A DNA stretch of 64,000 nucleotides from Pseudomonas thivervalensis (GCF_001269655.1 NZ_LHVE01000001.1:1-64000), one strand, 5' to 3'; positions 35,983 through 47,100 are shown, numbered from the stretch's first letter. Numbers and translations: made by a program. The notes: generated from the sequence alone by a model not told the origin.

Positions 35983-37047
35983 ATGCACGGCACTTGCGCA
36001 AGCCCCGAGCGATTGAATGCACAACAGCGATCGGCCCATATTCGCCAGGTGGTCCTCGCCCGGGGCGAGGAATTGCGCCAGCGTTATCCGATCCTGCGTC
36101 ATCAGGATGCGCTGGGCGCGGGCATCCTGGCGTTCGCCCTGGCGGGGATGATCGGTTCGGCGCTGCTCTACATCAACGGTGACCTCGCTGGCTGGGCGTG
36201 CCTGTTGCTCAACGCGTTTTTCGCGTCCCTGACCCATGAGCTGGAACACGACCTGATCCACAGCATGTATTTTCGCAAGCAGCGCCTGCCCCACAACCTG
36301 ATGATGGGCCTGGTCTGGCTGGCGCGGCCGAGCACCATCAACCCATGGATCCGCCGCCACCTGCACCTCAATCATCACAAGGTGTCCGGGAGCGAGGCCG
36401 ACATGGAGGAGCGGGCCATCACCAACGGCGAACCTTGGGGGCTGGCGCGGTTGCTGATGGTCGGCGACAACGTGATGTCGGCTTTCATTCGTCTGCTGCG
36501 GGCCAAGACTTGGGCACACAAGCGCAGCATCCTCAAGCGCACGCTGAAGGTGTATTTCCCCCTGGCGTTGTTGCACTGGGGCGCCTGGTATGTGTTTCTC
36601 GGTTTCCACGGGGCCAACGGTGTCGCCAGCCTGCTGGGCACTTCAATTGACTGGTCGGCCAGTACGCTGGCGACGATGCAGGTGATCGACATCGCGGCGG
36701 TGGTGATCATCGGTCCGAACGTGTTGCGCACCTTTTGCCTGCATTTCGTCAGCTCGAACATGCATTACTACGGCGACATCGAGCCGGGCAATGTCATCCA
36801 GCAGACCCAGGTGCTCAACCCTTGGTGGTTGTGGCCGTTGCAGGCGTTCTGCTTCAACTTCGGCAGCAGCCATGGCATTCATCATTTCGTGGTGAAGGAA
36901 CCGTTCTACATTCGCCAACTGACGGTGCCGGTGGCCCACCAAGTGATGCGGGAGATGGGGGTGCGGTTCAATGATTTCGGTACGTTTGGGCGGGCGAATC
37001 GGTTTGTGCGGGAGGAAGCTCCCGCCGGGCCTGCTGGAGCTGTGTAG
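35983..37047 (+). CDS. Fatty acid desaturase-family membrane protein
   Basis: 354 residues with four or more hydrophobic segments and three His boxes: HELEHD (His85, His89), HLHLNHH (126-132) and HGIHHF (near 306). These fit the FA_desaturase/hydroxylase superfamily with a diiron centre. The substrate is unknown; the box pattern differs from the delta-9 enzyme at 24032. The AraC gene is divergent. The last 12 or so codons and the TAG stop (37045-37047) lie inside a REP-type repeat that begins at 37009, so the native C-terminus was probably replaced. Confidence 0.82.
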   Translation: MHGTCASPERLNAQQRSAHIRQVVLARGEELRQRYPILRHQDALGAGILAFALAGMIGSALLYINGDLAGWACLLLNAFFASLTHELEHDLIHSMYFRKQRLPHNLMMGLVWLARPSTINPWIRRHLHLNHHKVSGSEADMEERAITNGEPWGLARLLMVGDNVMSAFIRLLRAKTWAHKRSILKRTLKVYFPLALLHWGAWYVFLGFHGANGVASLLGTSIDWSASTLATMQVIDIAAVVIIGPNVLRTFCLHFVSSNMHYYGDIEPGNVIQQTQVLNPWWLWPLQAFCFNFGSSHGIHHFVVKEPFYIRQLTVPVAHQVMREMGVRFNDFGTFGRANRFVREEAPAGPAGAV

Positions 37048-37194
37048 GAGCTGTGTAGGAGCTGACGAGTGCAACGAGGCTGCGATCTTTCCCCAGACAC
37101 TTGAATCTCAAGCGAAAGATCAAGATCAAGATCAAAAGATCGCAGGCTTCGCCAGCTCCTACAGAGCCCAGCGGGAGCAAGCTCCCTCGCCACA
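37009..37194. repeat. Type C palindrome with half type B ends, overlapping a gene end
   Basis: Begins with GGGAGGAAGCTCCCGCCGGG inside the desaturase reading frame, continues with a duplicated CTGTGTAGGAG and the type C arms with GATCAAGATCAAGATC reiterations, and ends in the type B arm CTCCCTCGCCACA. Confidence 0.82.
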
Positions 37195-37221
37195 ATGGTA
37201 TGCGTTAAGACCGGGAACAGG

Positions 37222-39726
37222 TCAGAACTGGTAACTCACCGTCGCCGCCACATTGCGTTCTTCGCCCATGTAGCAATAGCTCAGGCTGGCGCACGAGGCG
37301 ACGTAGGTTTCGTTGGTCAGGTTGTTCGCGTTCAGGCGCACGTCCACACCTTTCAAGCCGACCTTGCCCAGGTCATACCCCACCGAGGCGTCGAACAAGG
37401 TGTAGGACGGCACCTTCATGGTGTTCTCCGCATCGGCCCAGCTGTAGCCGACATAACGCACGCCGCCGCCCAGGCGCAGGCCATCGAGTGTGCCGCTGTC
37501 GAACTTGTAGTCAGCCCAGACCGAGGCCATGTGGCGCGGAGCCTGGGTCGGTGAGTTGCCTTTGTTTTCGATGACGTCGGTGGGCGTGCTGAGGGTGCTG
37601 ACCATCGACTTCGAATATTCGATGTCGGTGAAGGTGTAGCTGCCCAGCACTTTGAGTTGTTCGGTCAACTGCAGGTGCGCTTCCAGTTCCAGGCCCTGCG
37701 AGCGGACGGCACCGACGGCCCGGTAGAAGTTTTCCTGGGGCAATTTGGTCGCGAGGTTTTCCTGGTCGATGCGGAACAGCGAGGCGGTGTACAAGTCATC
37801 CGTGCCCGGCGGCTGGTACTTCAGGCCCAGTTCCCATTGCTTGCCATCGGTGGGCGCCAGTGGATTGCCGGCGCTGTCGGCGTAGGAGTTCGGGTTGAAC
37901 GACTCGGAGTAGCTGATGTACGGCGCCAGGCCGTTGTCGAACAGATACAGCGCGCCGGCGCGGCCAGTGAGCTTGGTGCGTTTGTCGTTGATCTCGGTGC
38001 CCTCCGGGCGACCGGACTCAGCGATGCGGTTCTCATCCGAGGTTTGGACCCAGTCCTGGCGCAGACCGAGGGAGAAACGCCACTTGTCCATTTCGATCAG
38101 GTCTTGCAGGTAGACACCGGTCTGCTCCAGGCGCCGCAGGTAGCTGGTGGGGCTGAAGTAGGTGATGGCCGAGTTGCCATAGACCGGGTCGAAGGCGTTG
38201 ATCGGAGCCAGGCTGCCGCTGGTCCAGTCGACCACGGTTTTGCGCCGCTGGTAGTCGGCCCCCATCAGCACGGTGTGCTGGGTCGCGCCGGTAAAGAATT
38301 CAGCCTGCAGCATGTTGTCGACGATGAAAGCGTGGAGCTTTTCTTCGGCGCCGGTGTAGTAGCGGTTCAGCTCGTTGCTGGTGGGCGTGGTCCAGTCGTA
38401 GGCATAGACCTGATCGTTGGTGACGTCGGAGTCCAGGTAGCGGAAGTTCTGCCGGGCGGTGAAGACATCGTTGAAGCGGTGTTCGAACTGGTAGCCGAAC
38501 GACTGTTGGTCGCGTTCGTAACCGTCGACGCCCGGCTCGCCTTCGAAGAAATTCTCTGAAATCCGTCGGCCGTTGCGTTGGTGCAAGGTGCCGGCGGCCG
38601 GCATGCCACCGTGGTAGCCGCCGTCGGGGTCATGCTGCAGGTAGGCCTGGAGCGTCAGCGAGGTGTCTTCGCTGAAGTCGATGTTTACTGTCGGCGCGAG
38701 GGCGAAGCGCTTTTCCTTGTTGTGATCGAACTGGGTGTCGGAGGTATCCGCCAGACCGATCAGGCGATAGGTGATGCGTTTGTCGTCATCCACCGGGCCG
38801 CTGAAATCGAAGCCCATGCCGCGTTGGCCCTGGGTGCCGACCGTGGCCTGGATCTGGTGATAGGCCTCGTACAGCGGCTTTTTGCTGGTCAGCGCCACCA
38901 GGCCGCCGGGCGAACTGCGACCGTAGAGCACCGACGACGGGCCTTTGAGGATATCGACCCGCTCCAGGAAGTACGGATCGACCTGGATGGAGCTGTAAGT
39001 GCCGCTGTCGCCCATGGACTTGAGGCCGTCGAGGTAGATGTTATCCACCGAGCCGTCGTTGAAGCCGCGCATCGCCACGTAGTCATAGCGGTGGGTGGCG
39101 CCGTAGGGGTTGGTCAGTACACCGGGGGTGTAGCGCATGGCCTGGGAGACGGTTTGCGCGCCCTGGTCGTCCATTTGCTCGCGGGTGACCACCGACACGC
39201 TCTGGGAGGTTTCTCGCAGGGCGGTACTGGTCTTGGTGGCGACCTGGCTGTGGGTGGCGTTGTAGCCTTCCATGCTGCCCAACGCGTTACCCAGGGCGAA
39301 GCCCTTGATGTCGGTGCTCGGCAGTTCCAGTGTGCTGCCAGCGGTCTCGGTTTGCAGCACGTAGCTGCTGCCATCCTGGCTGACGGCAACCAGTCCCGAG
39401 CCGCTGAGCAACTGGCTCAGGGCCTGGTCGGGGGAGTACTCGCCCTTGAGCCCCGGAGACTGGACGCCGCCGGTTTGCGCCGGGGTGCTGGCCAGGGTGA
39501 TCCCGGCCTGGCGGGCGAACTGGTTCAGCACATCGCTCAGCGGGCCGGGAGCGATGTTGTAGCTCTGGCGGCTGGCGGTCACGCCGTTTTGTGCGGCCAC
39601 TGCGAGCATCGGCACGACGCTGACCCCCAATGCCGTGGAGAACAGCGCGGCATGAATGGCCTGGCGCAACAGGCCCGGTTGCGAAGAGAAGCCGAAGGGG
39701 TTCTTGAGAAGTACGCGCTCAGTCAT
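37222..39726 (-). CDS. TonB-dependent siderophore receptor with signalling domain (ferrichrome type)
   Basis: 834 residues. A long signal peptide (about 1-45) is followed by an STN/secretin-TonB short domain (about 55-105), which contacts a FecR-type partner, then the plug (about 160-270, with PGVLTNPYGA and MRGFNDGS) and a 22-strand barrel ending in SYQF. The C-terminal SLSYCYMGEERN with paired Cys resembles the FhuA/FiuA ferrichrome or ferrioxamine receptors; the ligand is inferred. The adjacent fecR- and fecI-like genes on the same strand form the cell-surface-signalling set that would induce it. Confidence 0.9.
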   Translation of the reverse strand: MTERVLLKNPFGFSSQPGLLRQAIHAALFSTALGVSVVPMLAVAAQNGVTASRQSYNIAPGPLSDVLNQFARQAGITLASTPAQTGGVQSPGLKGEYSPDQALSQLLSGSGLVAVSQDGSSYVLQTETAGSTLELPSTDIKGFALGNALGSMEGYNATHSQVATKTSTALRETSQSVSVVTREQMDDQGAQTVSQAMRYTPGVLTNPYGATHRYDYVAMRGFNDGSVDNIYLDGLKSMGDSGTYSSIQVDPYFLERVDILKGPSSVLYGRSSPGGLVALTSKKPLYEAYHQIQATVGTQGQRGMGFDFSGPVDDDKRITYRLIGLADTSDTQFDHNKEKRFALAPTVNIDFSEDTSLTLQAYLQHDPDGGYHGGMPAAGTLHQRNGRRISENFFEGEPGVDGYERDQQSFGYQFEHRFNDVFTARQNFRYLDSDVTNDQVYAYDWTTPTSNELNRYYTGAEEKLHAFIVDNMLQAEFFTGATQHTVLMGADYQRRKTVVDWTSGSLAPINAFDPVYGNSAITYFSPTSYLRRLEQTGVYLQDLIEMDKWRFSLGLRQDWVQTSDENRIAESGRPEGTEINDKRTKLTGRAGALYLFDNGLAPYISYSESFNPNSYADSAGNPLAPTDGKQWELGLKYQPPGTDDLYTASLFRIDQENLATKLPQENFYRAVGAVRSQGLELEAHLQLTEQLKVLGSYTFTDIEYSKSMVSTLSTPTDVIENKGNSPTQAPRHMASVWADYKFDSGTLDGLRLGGGVRYVGYSWADAENTMKVPSYTLFDASVGYDLGKVGLKGVDVRLNANNLTNETYVASCASLSYCYMGEERNVAATVSYQF

Positions 39727-39811
39727 TGTAGGTTCCGTTGGAGTCGCTGAAGGCAGATAAGGGTTGCTTACTGTCCTAGCCGGACGCCGGCCTGAAACCC
39801 GCCAAAAAAAA

Positions 39812-40813
39812 TCAGGCCTGGCGTTCTACCGTGATCCACCAACGGGTTCGATAGCGGATCTGCACGGGGAGCGTGCGGGGCAGGACGGCGAGCAATTTGT
39901 CGGTATCCTCCAGGCGGAAAACCCCTGACAAGCGCAGGTCGGCAATCGACGCTGCGCATTTCAAATAGCCTGGGCGGTAGCGTCCCACTTCGTTGAGAAA
40001 GTCTTCCAGGCGCATGTTGCGCGTGACGATCAAGCCATCGGCCCAGGCGCCTGCGTCCATGTCCAGCGGTGGCGCCAGGGTCGCTGTCGATGCGCTGACC
40101 CGATAGCTTTGCCCGGCCTCGACCTGGAGGGGCGAGCCATCGCTGTTGGGGTGCGAACGGATAACCACCCGTCCGCTGGTGACACTCAGCCGTGTGCAAT
40201 CGCTGTCCTGGCGCACGACGAAACGCCCCTCCAGTCCTTCGAACAGGCCATGCCGGCTTTGTACCAGCAGCGGGCGCCCCGGATCACGGCCACAGGTGAC
40301 CATGATTTCGCCGCGGGCCAAGGTAATCAGGCGCTGCCGGGCGCTGAAGTCCAGGTCGGCGGCGCTGTGGGTATTGAGTTCGAGTCGCGTGCCGTCCGGC
40401 AACTGGAAGCCTCGGCGTTCACCGGTGGCGGTGGCGAAATCGGCGTTCCACGCCTGCCAGCCCAGATCCTTGCCCAGCCATGTCGCGCCACCCACCAGGG
40501 CGACGCCTGACAGCAACTTCAGGGCCTGGCGACGACTGAGGCGCTGGGCACTGTTTTCCAGGGTATCCAAGGCGATGTGGGCCCCGGGCACGGCCCGCAG
40601 GTTCGAGGTCAATTCGCTGTGCAGCGATTGCACCCGTTGCCAGGCCAGTTCGTGCTCAGGGTGAGCGGCGCGCCAGGTGTCGCACTGTTGGCGCAGGCTG
40701 GGGTGGGTGGTGTGGTTGCGCAGGCGCAGCAGCCAGTTGATCGCCTGCCTGACCACCTGTTGCGACGGGCCGTTGCGGCGGCTCTGTAAATGATCCGCCG
40801 GCTCAGCTTTCAT
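39812..40813 (-). CDS. FecR-type transmembrane sigma regulator
   Basis: 333 residues. A cytoplasmic DUF4880-type anti-sigma domain (about 10-85, with AINWLLRLRN and WRAAHPEHELAWQRV) precedes one hydrophobic segment (about 100-122, LLSGVALVGGATWLG) and a periplasmic FecR domain ending in a STN-contacting part. It passes the siderophore signal from the receptor to the sigma factor. The ATG at 40813 overlaps the sigma gene end by 11 nt, and the next gene downstream is the receptor. Confidence 0.9.
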   Translation of the reverse strand: MKAEPADHLQSRRNGPSQQVVRQAINWLLRLRNHTTHPSLRQQCDTWRAAHPEHELAWQRVQSLHSELTSNLRAVPGAHIALDTLENSAQRLSRRQALKLLSGVALVGGATWLGKDLGWQAWNADFATATGERRGFQLPDGTRLELNTHSAADLDFSARQRLITLARGEIMVTCGRDPGRPLLVQSRHGLFEGLEGRFVVRQDSDCTRLSVTSGRVVIRSHPNSDGSPLQVEAGQSYRVSASTATLAPPLDMDAGAWADGLIVTRNMRLEDFLNEVGRYRPGYLKCAASIADLRLSGVFRLEDTDKLLAVLPRTLPVQIRYRTRWWITVERQA

Positions 40814-41303
40814 AGCGCAACACATAGCAGTGGTACAGCGCATCGGCGACGTAGCGCTCCACCGAGCGCAACGAGATGCCCATCTGCTCGGCAATCTGCT
40901 TGTACGTCAGGCCCTCGCACTGGGCCAATAGGAAGGCCTTGCGCACTTTCGGCTTGAGGCCTTCGAGCATCCTGGCAATGGCTTCGAGCAGTTCCAGGAT
41001 CAAGGCCTGGGCTTCGGCGCCAGGGGTTTCGGCTTCCGGCAAGTGAGCTATGGTTTGGAGATAGGCACGTTCGATTTCTTCTCGCCGCCAATGGTCGATC
41101 ACCAGGCCCTGGGCGATGGTGCGCAAAAAGGCGCGTGGGGCCCGAAGCTCCGGGCGTTCGCTACGCTGCAACAGGCGCAAGAAAGTGTCTTGGGCCAGGT
41201 CCGCCGCATCGGCGGCGTTGCCCAGCCGGGTGCGCAGCCATGTGTTGAGCCAACCGTGGTGCTGGCTATAGAGCGCCTGTACTGCAAACTCGGGAGATGA
41301 CAT
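40803..41303 (-). CDS. FecI-type ECF sigma factor (iron starvation)
   Basis: 166 residues. Region 2 (LYSQHHGWLNTWLRTRLGN and DLAQDTFLRLLQ) and region 4 (LKPKVRKAFLLAQCEGLTYKQIAEQMGIS split over about 115-150) match iron-starvation sigma factors. With the FecR gene and receptor it forms a complete signalling set. I chose the ATG at 41303 because a longer reading would run through the probable Fur site. Confidence 0.9.
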   Translation of the reverse strand: MSSPEFAVQALYSQHHGWLNTWLRTRLGNAADAADLAQDTFLRLLQRSERPELRAPRAFLRTIAQGLVIDHWRREEIERAYLQTIAHLPEAETPGAEAQALILELLEAIARMLEGLKPKVRKAFLLAQCEGLTYKQIAEQMGISLRSVERYVADALYHCYVLRYES

Positions 41304-41325
41304 GGACACGACGGCCTGGATGTTA

Positions 41326-41350
41326 CAAATGATAATAGGTCGCATTGTCA
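41326..41350. promoter_or_regulatory. Putative Fur box upstream of the fecI-like gene
   Basis: AAATGATAATAGGTCGCATT followed by GTCAT resembles the 19-bp Fur consensus (GATAATGATAATCATTATC) in its left half. It lies 23-47 nt before the sigma start, where iron repression is expected. The right half is poor. Confidence 0.45.
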
Positions 41351-41554
41351 TCAGCCGTCGGCGAATTTGCAACCACCGTTCGCCCGCCGTGTCCTCCCGT
41401 CGCCTATTTCTTTATTCCCCTAATTATTTGTACAGATTTGCCGACAGACTTGTACGTGTGCACCAAAGTGGAGCGAAGTGACAACCGCCCGCGCTGTTAT
41501 ATGGACGTTGCAACCTGGAATGCACCCCCACTCCTTGCATAAGAAGCCCCATCA

Positions 41555-43435
41555 ATGAATCTAAAGTTCAGCCACAAAATCCTTCTGGCCGCCTCTGGTG
41601 TGGTGGTTCTGGCTTTTGCCCTGTTCACGCTCTACAACGATTATTTGCAGCGCAACACCATTGGCAGCAGCCTTGAGTCGTCCATTGAGCAATCCGGTGA
41701 CCTGACGGCCAGCAGCATCCAGAACTGGATGAGTGGGCGGATCCTGGTACTGGAAAACCTGGCGCAAAACATCGCGCATCAGGGCGCTGCGGCCGATCTG
41801 CCGGGGCTGGTGGATCAGCCAGCGCTGACGTCGAACTTCCAGTTCACTTATGTGGGCCAGGCCAACGGTGTCTTCACCCAGCGCCCGGACGCCAAAATGC
41901 CTGATGGTTACGACCCGCGTCAGCGCCCCTGGTACAAACAGGCGGTGAGTGCCGATAAAACCATGCTGACCCCGCCTTACCTGGCGGCGGTGGGTGGCCT
42001 GGTGGTGACCGTTGCCCTGCCGGTGAAGCACAACGGCGAACTGCTCGGCGTGGTGGGCGGCGACTTGAGCCTGGAAACCTTGGTGAAAATCATCAACTCC
42101 GTAGACTTCGGTGGTATCGGCCATGCGTTCCTGGTCAGCGGTGACGGTCAGGTGATCGTCAGCCCGGACAAGGATCACGTGATGAAAAACCTCAAGGACA
42201 TCTACCCCGGCACCCCGGTGCGCATTGGCAAGGGTATCCAGGACGTTGAGTTGAACGGGCAGGACCGCATCCTTTCGTTCACCCCGGTGACCGGCCTGCC
42301 GAACGCCGAGTGGTACATCGGCCTGTCGATCGACAAGGCCAAGGCCTACGCGCCGTTGAGCCAGTTCCGTACGTCGGCGCTGATTGCGATGTTCGTTGCG
42401 GTGGCCGCCATTGCCTTGCTGCTGAGCCTGCTGATCCAGGTGCTGATGCGTCCGTTGACCACCATGGGCCGCGCCATGCAGGACATTGCTCAGGGCGAAG
42501 GCGACTTGACCCGGCGCTTGGTGGTGCAGGGCAAGGATGAGTTCGCGGTGTTGGGTGGTTCGTTCAACCAGTTCGTGGAGCGGATTCACGCCTCGATCGC
42601 GGAAGTATCTTCCGCGACTCGCCAGGTGCATGACCTGTCGCAACGGGTGATGACTTCGTCCAACGCTTCGCTGGTCGGCTCGGATGAACAGAGCGCCCGT
42701 ACCAACAGTGTGGCGGCGGCCATCAACCAGTTGGGCGCCGCGACCCAGGAAATCGCTCGCAATGCCGCCGATGCTTCGCAACAGGCCAGCGGTGCCAGCG
42801 AACAGGCCGATGACGGTCGCCAGGTGGTGGAGAAAACCATCCAGGCCATGACCGAGCTGTCGCAGAAGATCAGCCTCTCGTGCACCCAGATCGAAACCCT
42901 GAACGCCAGCACCGACAACATCGGCCACATCCTGGACGTGATCAAGGGTATCTCCCAGCAAACCAACCTGCTGGCCCTGAACGCGGCCATCGAAGCGGCC
43001 CGTGCCGGTGAAGCCGGACGCGGGTTTGCGGTGGTGGCCGATGAAGTGCGAAACCTGGCGCATCGCACCCAGGAGTCGGCGGAAGAAATCCACAAGATGA
43101 TCACCTCGCTGCAAGTTGGCTCTCGTGAAGCGGTGACCACGATGAACGCCAGCCAGACCTCCAGCGAAGAAAGCGTGGAAGTGGCCAACCAGGCTGGCCT
43201 GCGACTGGTCAGCGTGACGCAGCGCATCGGCGAGATCGACGGCATGAACCAGTCGGTCGCTGCCGCGACCGAAGAACAGACCGCCGTGGTCGAAACCCTC
43301 AACATGGACGTCAGCCACATCAACCTGCTGAACCAGCAAAGCGTCGCCAACCTCAATGAAACCCTGAAGGATTGCGACGCCTTGTCCCAACAGGCCAACC
43401 GGTTGAAGCAACTGGTGGACAGCTTCAAGATCTGA
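41555..43435 (+). CDS. Methyl-accepting chemotaxis protein, PctA-like (amino acids)
   Basis: 626 residues, close to P. aeruginosa PctA (629). Two membrane helices (about 9-29 and 270-293) bracket a dCACHE sensor. The amino-acid-binding signature is visible: Tyr and Arg in [13 protein letters not shown] (about 122-134) and Asp in [14 protein letters not shown] domain and a signalling domain with the hairpin tip [18 protein letters not shown] follow. The family senses L-amino acids and GABA (PctC); the exact ligand is not determined here. It stands alone; a repeat follows the stop. Confidence 0.9.
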   Translation: MNLKFSHKILLAASGVVVLAFALFTLYNDYLQRNTIGSSLESSIEQSGDLTASSIQNWMSGRILVLENLAQNIAHQGAAADLPGLVDQPALTSNFQFTYVGQANGVFTQRPDAKMPDGYDPRQRPWYKQAVSADKTMLTPPYLAAVGGLVVTVALPVKHNGELLGVVGGDLSLETLVKIINSVDFGGIGHAFLVSGDGQVIVSPDKDHVMKNLKDIYPGTPVRIGKGIQDVELNGQDRILSFTPVTGLPNAEWYIGLSIDKAKAYAPLSQFRTSALIAMFVAVAAIALLLSLLIQVLMRPLTTMGRAMQDIAQGEGDLTRRLVVQGKDEFAVLGGSFNQFVERIHASIAEVSSATRQVHDLSQRVMTSSNASLVGSDEQSARTNSVAAAINQLGAATQEIARNAADASQQASGASEQADDGRQVVEKTIQAMTELSQKISLSCTQIETLNASTDNIGHILDVIKGISQQTNLLALNAAIEAARAGEAGRGFAVVADEVRNLAHRTQESAEEIHKMITSLQVGSREAVTTMNASQTSSEESVEVANQAGLRLVSVTQRIGEIDGMNQSVAAATEEQTAVVETLNMDVSHINLLNQQSVANLNETLKDCDALSQQANRLKQLVDSFKI

Positions 43436-43448
43436 CCGACCCAATCCC

Positions 43449-43607
43449 CTGTGGCGAGGGAGCTTGCTCCCGCAGGATCTGTAGGAGCTGACGAGCGAAG
43501 CGAGGCTGCGATCTTTTCACTGCCAATTGAGCCTGGAGCGAAAGATCAAAAGATCGCAGGCTTCGCCAGCTCCTACAGAACCGAGCGGGAGCAAGCTCCC
43601 TCGCCAC
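43449..43607. repeat. Nested REPIN (type B around type C)
   Basis: Outer CTGTGGCGAGGGAGCTTGCT and inverted GGGAGCAAGCTCCCTCGCCAC arms enclose CTGTAGGAGCTGACGAGCG and its complement. It lies between convergent chemoreceptor and mgoD genes. Confidence 0.85.
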
Positions 43608-43630
43608 GGGTGCTGGGTTGACTGACCCAC

Positions 43631-43657
43631 CGCTTTCGCGAGCAAGCCCGCTCCCAT
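43631..43657. repeat. Half REP element (type A)
   Basis: CGCTTTCGCGAGCAAGCCCG followed by CTCCCAT, one diverged type A arm just past the mgoD stop. Confidence 0.7.
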
Positions 43658-43670
43658 AAGGGATTGGCGC

Positions 43671-44135
43671 TTACTTGAACATCCCCTGCACATTCTCCAT
43701 CGCTGCATCGGCGAAGCCCTGGAGGAAATCCCTGAAGCCTGACGGCGTATGGGCATCGGTGTGGTCGGCGATGATGGTCCAGGTGGCGCGGCAGCGGTTG
43801 TCCGCCAGGGGTTCGACGCGCATGGCCGCCCACAGGTTGTCGATGCCCAGGGTGTTGTAGATCAGCGTCCAGGTCATGTGCATGGCCTGGTCGTCGCGGC
43901 TGTTGAGCTGTTCCACTACCAGGTTTTCCCCGTCGCGGAAGAACTTCTTGCGCAGAGACCTCACGCCCTTGCCGGTCATTTCAATGCGCTCCAGCGCCGG
44001 GATGAAACGGTCGAATCCGCCAAAATCACCCACCACGTCCCAGACGCGCGCCGCGTCGGCCGCGACCTCCACCGAGGTTTCGACCTGGCAGGCGTGGGGG
44101 TTCTTGATCAGGGTGTCGGGTTGAAATGCACTCAT
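43671..44135 (-). CDS. mgoD: MgoD/PvfD, SRPBCC (polyketide cyclase-like) protein
   Basis: 154 residues forming a START/SRPBCC fold (VETSVEVAADAARVWDVVGDFGG at the start, helix at the C-terminus AMENVQGMFK). Last gene of the mgoBCAD operon, 33 nt after mgoA. The family binds hydrophobic small molecules; in mgo/pvf systems its exact step is not settled and it may act in late tailoring. Called mainly from its place in the operon. Confidence 0.85.
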   Translation of the reverse strand: MSAFQPDTLIKNPHACQVETSVEVAADAARVWDVVGDFGGFDRFIPALERIEMTGKGVRSLRKKFFRDGENLVVEQLNSRDDQAMHMTWTLIYNTLGIDNLWAAMRVEPLADNRCRATWTIIADHTDAHTPSGFRDFLQGFADAAMENVQGMFK

Positions 44136-44168
44136 GGTCTTGCTCCTTGCTTTTGGGTTGAGGGTGTT

Positions 44169-47100
44169 TCAGATGAAATCGATGGCCTTGAGGTAATCGG
44201 CGCCGCGACGTAGCAGGGCCGGGGATTTTTCCGGGTAGCTCGCGCCCATCTGCCGCACGCCGGCGCGGGCGTTGTCGTGGCTGATCAGCGAGATATCGCC
44301 GATGTCTTCCTCGAAGCCGTTGAGGTAGAAACCCAGTACGCCAAACAGCGCATTGTCGGCATCGACCCGAGCCAATTGCCGTTGCCACTCGGCGACGCTG
44401 ACCAGCGAAAACTCCCGGCCGCTGTCGCGGAACGACGCCACATAAGCGTCCCAGCTCAACGGTTGCGGGTTGTGCAGGTTGAACACCGCTTGGCTGGGCT
44501 GGTAGCGGCTGGCGTGGAAGGCGATGAAGCGGGCCAGGAAGTCCACCGGCATCAGGTCGAAATTGAGCGACAGTTCCGGCACCTGGCCGAGCTGGATCGA
44601 GCCCTTGAGCATCAGCATCAAGCGATTCTTGTGGGGCTGGCAGACCCCGGTCAGGCTGTTGAAGCTGATGTTGCCGGGGCGGAACAGATTGACCCACACC
44701 CCGCGATCCCTGGCCCGTTGCAGGATCCGTTCGCCGACCCATTTGGACAGGTTGTAGCCGTTCTTGATGTAGATCGGCGGCGTCTTCGCGGCGGGCTGTT
44801 CCAGCACCTGGCCTTCGGCATCCAGGGCACTGGAGGCGGACAGTGTGGAGACGAAATTGAAGATCTTCTTGCTGCGCCCTTCACACAGGCGCAGGCACTC
44901 GAAAATCGGTTCCACGTTGTCCCGCGCCAGGGACTCGTAGTCGAGCACATGGTTGACGTGGGCCGCGTTGTGCACCAGTGCGCCGAAGGTGCGGTCGATG
45001 CGGGCGTAGACGTCGTCCGGCAAGCCTAATTGCGCTTGGGTGATGTCGGCGGCATAGACGCTGACGCGGTCCAGGTCGAGGTGGGTCAAGTGATTGTCCC
45101 GCAGGGCTTGGGAGAAACGTTCGGCTGCGCTCTGCTCAGCGCTCGCGCGCACCAGGCAGGCGACTTCGGTGGCGCCCCAGGCCAGCAGCGCTTCGACGAT
45201 GTGCACGCCGAGAAAGCTGTTGGCGCCGGTCACCACCACCTTGTGTACATCACCGCATTGGCTGATGGGCAGCGGATCGAGGTTGAGCTCGGCCTCGGCA
45301 TCGATGAAGGCCTGGGGGCTGAGGACCGATGCGCTGCTGTGGTCCGGGTCGTCCAGCAACTTCGCCAAGGTCATCAGCGTCGGCGCTTCGATGAAACGGT
45401 TGATCGACAGGCTGCGGCCGAACGTCTGGCGGATGCTCAGCAGCAGTCGCGACAGCAGGATCGAATGCCCGCCGAGGTTGAAGAAGCTTTCGTCAGTGGC
45501 AATGTCTTCGACCGGCAACTCAAGCAGCTCGGCCCACAGTTGCTGCAGTTGCGTTTCCACGGCGTTCTGCGGCTGGCGGCGCTGGCCGTCGACCTGCACC
45601 TGCACCGCCATGGCGAGCAACGCCCGGCGATCGACCTTGCCGTTGCTGGTGTAGGGCAGGCTGGGCAGTTCGACGTAGGCCGCCGGGTGCATGTAGCTGG
45701 GCAAGCTGTTCTGCACGTGCTCGCGCAGTGCCTGGAGCGCGGTGCCGGGGTGTTCATGCTCGGGATGAACCAGGAACGCCAGGATCCGCCGCCGCTCATC
45801 GACCCCCACCGCCACCTGGCGAAACAACTGGCTTTCCCGCAGGCAGTGTTCGATTTCCTCGGGTTCGACTCGAAAACCGCGGATCTTCACCTGGTTATCG
45901 CGGCGGCCACACAGTTCGATGCCGTTGTCGGTCCACTGGCCGATGTCGCCGGTGCGATAGACCCGCAGCGCTTGCCCGGTGGGCAGCGTCAGATCGAGGT
46001 AACGCGTCGCGGTCAGCGTCGGGTCGTTCAGATAACCCAGGCCGACGCCAGGGCCGGCGATGTACAGCTCGCCCGGGACACCCTGAGGAACCGGTTGCCG
46101 TTGTTCGTCCAGGATCAACACCCGACCGTTGGCGATGGGCACGCCGAGGTTGCGGTTGTTGTCGCCGACGCCGAAGCGCCGCGTGGTCGCCAACACCGTG
46201 GTTTCGGTCGGGCCGTAGATGTTGTGGAAGTGGCATTGGGGTGCGAGCTGTTCGATCACGAACGGCTCGCAGACATCGCCGCCGGTGATCAGGTGCGCCA
46301 GGCCCAACGGCGTCTCCAAGGGCATGACGCTCAGCAGCGCAGGCGGCAGGAAGGCGTGGCTGACGCGCTGTTGGTGAATCAACGTGACCAGTTGCTGCGG
46401 ATCGCGGCGCTGGTCTTCGCTGGGCACCACCAGCAAGGCGCCGTGGATGAAGGTCGGCAGGATATCCAGCAGCGACGCGTCAAAGTTGATGGTGGAAAAC
46501 TGCAACGCCCGACTGTCGCGCTGCAACCCGACGTAGTCGCCGTACCAGGCACAGAAATGGCTGAGGTTGCGGTGGCTGAGCAACACGCCTTTGGGCTGGC
46601 CGGTGGTGCCGGAGGTGTAGATCGCCACGGCCGCTTCGTCGCTGTCTACCCTACGACGGATCAGCGAGGCCGGGATGCCGGGCTTGGGCGCTGGCAGTTG
46701 CTGGACATTCAGCGTGGGCAGCGAGAGGTCGCCGAGGTCGCTGTCGCCGTCGTGCAGCAGCAGGTCGGCCTGGGCATTTTCCAGGATAAAGCGCCGACGT
46801 TGCGCCGGGTGCTGCGGGTCCAGCGGCAGGTACACCGCGCCGCAACCCAGCACCGCCAGGATCGCCGCATACAGGTGTGCGGACTTGGGCAGGCACACAC
46901 CGATCACTTTGTGGGAAGGCTTGTGGGAGGAAGGCTCTCCAGCAAAGCCTTTTTCATGTTCTGCTCGGTGCAATATTTTCAACATCGACTGCTGCAACCT
47001 CAGCGCCAGGTCGCGCAAGGATTTGTAGTCGATGAATTGCCCATCGACCCACAGGGCCGGTTGCGTCGCATCATCGAGCAGGCGCTGTTCGATGCTGTGC

